Origin: Acidobacteriota bacterium
GTDB taxonomy: Bacteria > Acidobacteriota > Thermoanaerobaculia > Thermoanaerobaculales > Thermoanaerobaculaceae
Direction of reading: 5' to 3'
Length of the DNA: 64,000 bases
Assembly: GCA_016213675.1 (NCBI GenBank)
Contig: JACQZW010000051.1
Coordinates: forward strand, 37,503-101,502
Shown here: one piece after another, positions 61,253-64,000 of the stretch
Layout: each line of letters opens with the position of its first letter
Numbering within the stretch: the stretch's first letter is position 1
Translations under genes and position numbers: made by a program
The notes under the pieces: generated by a model
Seen by the model: the letters and a program-made list of their open reading frames with translations, nothing else
Told to the model about the DNA's origin: nothing
Database searches by the model: none

Positions 61253-63712
61253 ATGAGCCACAATGAGAGCACGGAGGAGCGCTGGATGGTCTTCGGACGT
61301 TTCGACGACGAGGCGCGCGAGTACGTCATCTCGACTCCGAGAACCCCTCGGCCTTGGATCAACTATCTGGGAACGGAGGGGTTCTTCGGGCTCGTGTCCA
61401 ACACCGCCGGCGGGTACTGCTTCTATCGCGACGCCCGCCTTCGCCGGCTCACCCGCTACCGCTACAACAGCGTGCCGGCCGACGCCGGCGGCCGGTACTT
61501 CTACATCCGCGACGGCGAGGAGATCTGGAGCCCGGGCTGGCTGCCGGTGCGGCGCGAGCTGGACGCCTACTCCTGCCGCCACGGCCTGTCGTACACGGTC
61601 ATCACCGGCGAGCGCAACGGCATCCGGGCCGAGGTGACGTTCCTCGTCCCGCTCGGCGAGACCGCCGAGATCCACCGGGTGCGAGTCAGGAACCTGACCT
61701 CCCGGCCGCGCTCGATCGAGCTGTTCTCGGTCGCCGAGTTCTGCCTGTGGAACGCCTGGGACGACCAGACCAACTACCAGCGCAACCTCTCGACCGGCGA
61801 GGTCGAGGTCGACGGCGGCGCGATCTACCACACCACCGAGTACCGGGAGCGCCGCAACCACTTCGCGGTGTACGCCGTGAACGCGCCGCTCGCCGGCTTC
61901 GACACCGACCGCGAGAGCTTCCTCGGCCCGTTCTCCGGCTGGGGCGACCCGCAGGCGGTGCTCGAGGGCCGCTCCCGCGACTCGCTGGCCTCCGGGTGGG
62001 CGCCCATCGGCTCCCACCACCTCTCGCTCGAGCTCGCCCCCGGCGAGGAGCGCGCCCTCGTCTTCGTGCTCGGCTACGTCGAGAACCCGCCCGAGGAGAA
62101 GTGGGAGCGGCCGGGAGTCGTCAACAAGGCACGGGCGCAGGCGCTGCTCGCGCGGTTCGCCGCCAGCGAGCAGGTCGATGCCGCGCTCGCAGCGTTGCGG
62201 AGCTACTGGGACGGCATGCTATCGCGCTTCACCGCGTCGACGGGCGATCCCCGCGTCGACCGCATGGTCAACCTGTGGAACCCCTACAACTGCATGGTGA
62301 CCTTCAACATGTCGCGCAGCGCCTCGTACTTCGAGACCGGCATCGGGCGCGGCATGGGCTTCCGGGACTCCAACCAGGACCTCCTCGGCTGCGTCCACCT
62401 GGTTCCTGGAAGGGCGCGCGAGCGCATCCTCGACATCGCCGCAACGCAGCTTTCGGACGGCAGCGCCTACCACCAGTACCAGCCGCTCACGAAACGGGGA
62501 AACAACGACATCGGCTCCGGTTTCAACGACGACCCGCTGTGGCTGATCGAGGGGGTGTCCGCCTACGTCCGCGAGACCGGCGACTTCGCCCTCCTCACCG
62601 AGCAGGTGCCGTTCGACAACGACCCGGCCGCCGCCGCCTCGCTCTTCGAGCACCTGCGCCGCTCCTTCGCGCACGTGCTCGCCAACCTCGGCCCGCACGG
62701 CCTGCCGCTGATCGGCCGCGCCGACTGGAACGACTGCCTGAACCTCAACTGCTTCTCGGCGGAGCCCGACGAGTCGTTCCAGACCACCGGGAATCGCGCC
62801 GGCCGCATCGCGGAGTCCGTCTTCATCGCCGGCCTCTTCGTCCACGCCGCGCCGCTGTACGCCGAGCTCGCCGACGCGCTGGGCTGCCACGAGGAGGCGC
62901 GCGCGGCTCGCGAGGAGGCCGCCCGCATGAGCCGCGCGGTCCTGGAGCACGGTTGGGACGGCGAGTGGTTCCTGCGCGCGTTCGACGCGTTCGGCCAGCC
63001 GGTCGGCTCCAAGAGCTGCCAGGAGGGACAGATCTTCATCGAGTCGCAGGGGTTCTGCGTCATGGCCGGGATCGGGGTCGCCGGCGGCCAGGCGCGGCGG
63101 GCGCTCGACGCCGTCGCCGCGCGACTGGCGACACCGCACGGCATCGTGCTGCAGCAGCCGGCCTACACCCGCTACCATCTCGAGCTCGGCGAGATCACCT
63201 CCTATCCCCCCGGCTACAAGGAGAACGCCGGCGTCTTCTGCCACAACAACCCCTGGGTGATGATCGCGGAGACGGTCATCGGCCGCGGCGACCAGGCGTT
63301 CGACTACTGGACCCGGCTGGCGCCCGCCTTCCGCGAGGCGATCTCCGAAGTGCACCGCCAGGAGCCCTACGCCTACGCGCAGATGATCGCCGGCCCGGAC
63401 GCGGCGCGCGCGGGCGAGGCGAAGAACTCCTGGCTCACCGGCTCGGCTGCCTGGAACTATGCAGCGATCACCCAGCACATCCTCGGCGTGCGCCCCGAGC
63501 TCGACGGCCTGCGGGTCCACCCGTGCCTGCCGGCCGCACTGCCCGCGCTCGCGGTCACGCGGCACTGTCGCGGCGCCGAGTACCGGATCACGATGACCAA
63601 CCGGGGCGAGGGCGGGGCCCCGGTCCTGCGGGTCGACGGCGAGCCGATTGCCGGCACGCTGGTGCCGTGGGCGCCGCCCGGCGCCGTCGTCGCCATCGAG
63701 GTCGCCGTCTAG
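61253..63712 (+). CDS. Cellobiose phosphorylase (GH94)
   Basis: 819-residue cytosolic GH94 enzyme. It converts cellobiose plus phosphate to glucose-1-phosphate and glucose. Family features include the N-terminal beta-domain ([39 protein letters not shown]), [18 protein letters not shown], and the general acid Asp494 in [11 protein letters not shown]. Later come [19 protein letters not shown] and TGSAAWNY. Length and motifs fit cellobiose phosphorylases better than chitobiose or cellodextrin phosphorylases. It sits 12 bp after the operator; a partial Gfo/Idh/MocA gene follows 46 bp downstream. Confidence 0.93.
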   Translation: MSHNESTEERWMVFGRFDDEAREYVISTPRTPRPWINYLGTEGFFGLVSNTAGGYCFYRDARLRRLTRYRYNSVPADAGGRYFYIRDGEEIWSPGWLPVRRELDAYSCRHGLSYTVITGERNGIRAEVTFLVPLGETAEIHRVRVRNLTSRPRSIELFSVAEFCLWNAWDDQTNYQRNLSTGEVEVDGGAIYHTTEYRERRNHFAVYAVNAPLAGFDTDRESFLGPFSGWGDPQAVLEGRSRDSLASGWAPIGSHHLSLELAPGEERALVFVLGYVENPPEEKWERPGVVNKARAQALLARFAASEQVDAALAALRSYWDGMLSRFTASTGDPRVDRMVNLWNPYNCMVTFNMSRSASYFETGIGRGMGFRDSNQDLLGCVHLVPGRARERILDIAATQLSDGSAYHQYQPLTKRGNNDIGSGFNDDPLWLIEGVSAYVRETGDFALLTEQVPFDNDPAAAASLFEHLRRSFAHVLANLGPHGLPLIGRADWNDCLNLNCFSAEPDESFQTTGNRAGRIAESVFIAGLFVHAAPLYAELADALGCHEEARAAREEAARMSRAVLEHGWDGEWFLRAFDAFGQPVGSKSCQEGQIFIESQGFCVMAGIGVAGGQARRALDAVAARLATPHGIVLQQPAYTRYHLELGEITSYPPGYKENAGVFCHNNPWVMIAETVIGRGDQAFDYWTRLAPAFREAISEVHRQEPYAYAQMIAGPDAARAGEAKNSWLTGSAAWNYAAITQHILGVRPELDGLRVHPCLPAALPALAVTRHCRGAEYRITMTNRGEGGAPVLRVDGEPIAGTLVPWAPPGAVVAIEVAV

Positions 63713-63758
63713 CCGGAGCCGGCGCGGGGACGCGACCCGGGAGGAGGTCTACAAGAGG

Positions 63759-64000
63759 ATGAAACGGAAGCTCCGCCTCGGCCTGCTCGGCACCGGCGTC
63801 GCGGCGCGCACGCTCTACCTGCCCGCGTTCGCACGCCTCACGGACCGCGTCGAGGTCGTCGCGTGCGCCAGCCGCCACCGGGAGAACGCGGCCAGCTACG
63901 CCCGCCTCGCGGACATTCCGCTGGTTGCGGGCGGGGCGCGAGAGCTGCTCTCCCTGCCCCACCTCGACGCGGTCTTCATCAGCCTGCCGATCCACCTCCA
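63759..64000 (+). CDS. Gfo/Idh/MocA family oxidoreductase, N-terminal fragment (partial)
   Basis: The first 80 codons are in the window and run off the right edge. The frame reads MKRKLRLGLLGTGVAARTLY at the start, a Rossmann GxGxxA-type NAD(P)-binding loop, and later LDAVFISLPIHL, the standard beta-4 strand before the conserved EKP motif. These dehydrogenases oxidise or reduce sugars and cyclitols. Placement right after GH94 suggests action on a sugar released by the cluster. The ATG at 63759 is the first suitable start, with GGAGG upstream. Confidence 0.8.
   Translation, partial: MKRKLRLGLLGTGVAARTLYLPAFARLTDRVEVVACASRHRENAASYARLADIPLVAGGARELLSLPHLDAVFISLPIHL

Noticed and set aside
1..64000. 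CRISPR arrays, insertion sequences, integrases and tRNA genes
   Set aside because: No regularly spaced direct repeats, transposase or integrase motifs, or cloverleaf-compatible tRNA sequences were recognised anywhere in the window.

Overview
The window is very GC-rich DNA with dense, often translationally coupled genes. It looks like the chromosome of a free-living Gram-negative bacterium: there is a TonB-dependent receptor, several secreted lipoproteins, and a Wzx/Wzy-type surface-glycan locus. The mix of Kdp potassium ATPase, very large secreted multidomain proteins ending in [10 protein letters not shown], and phosphorolytic glycoside catabolism suggests Acidobacteriota (Thermoanaerobaculia/Holophagae-like). 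That placement is an inference from gene style, not proven. I saw no tRNA, rRNA, CRISPR, prophage or insertion sequence.

Region 1 (1-12047) is ion homeostasis and housekeeping. It has the start of uvrC, then a complete minus-strand kdp operon (a 34-residue membrane ORF, kdpF, A, B, C, D, E) with phased repeats upstream. A membrane methyltransferase-like gene, a zinc metallopeptidase, a cysteine-rich 2x[4Fe-4S] protein and an orphan KtrA/TrkA gating protein follow.

Region 2 (12167-29715) is lipid and surface glycan. An acyl carrier protein is coupled to a frameshifted lauroyl-type acyltransferase and faces an acyl-AMP ligase. After a TonB receptor comes a polysaccharide locus: flippase, two GT4 glycosyltransferases, WecB, a fused sugar dehydrogenase-acetyltransferase, WecA, an SDR epimerase and an O-antigen-ligase/TPR fusion.

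Region 3 (29844-46481) holds pirin, two giant secreted beta-sandwich proteins with the same C-terminal tag and the same terminator hairpin, a lipoprotein alpha/beta hydrolase followed by a broken Ntn-hydrolase remnant, a DUF3187-like outer-membrane protein, a GT14 enzyme, another glycosyltransferase and a B12-binding radical SAM protein.

Region 4 (46519-64000) is a sugar-catabolic island with two LacI-like operators in its divergent promoters. The minus-strand operon encodes GH2 exo-beta-D-glucosaminidase-like lipoprotein, an MFS permease, a ROK kinase, a barrel-fold lipoprotein and a PIG-L deacetylase. The plus-strand operon encodes cellobiose 2-epimerase, GH130 mannosylglucose phosphorylase and a sialate-O-acetylesterase-like enzyme. 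An SSS symporter, GH94 cellobiose phosphorylase and the start of a Gfo/Idh/MocA oxidoreductase complete it. Together they fit uptake, deacetylation and phosphorolysis of acetylated beta-(gluco)mannan oligosaccharides, with a possible second branch for amino-sugar oligosaccharides.
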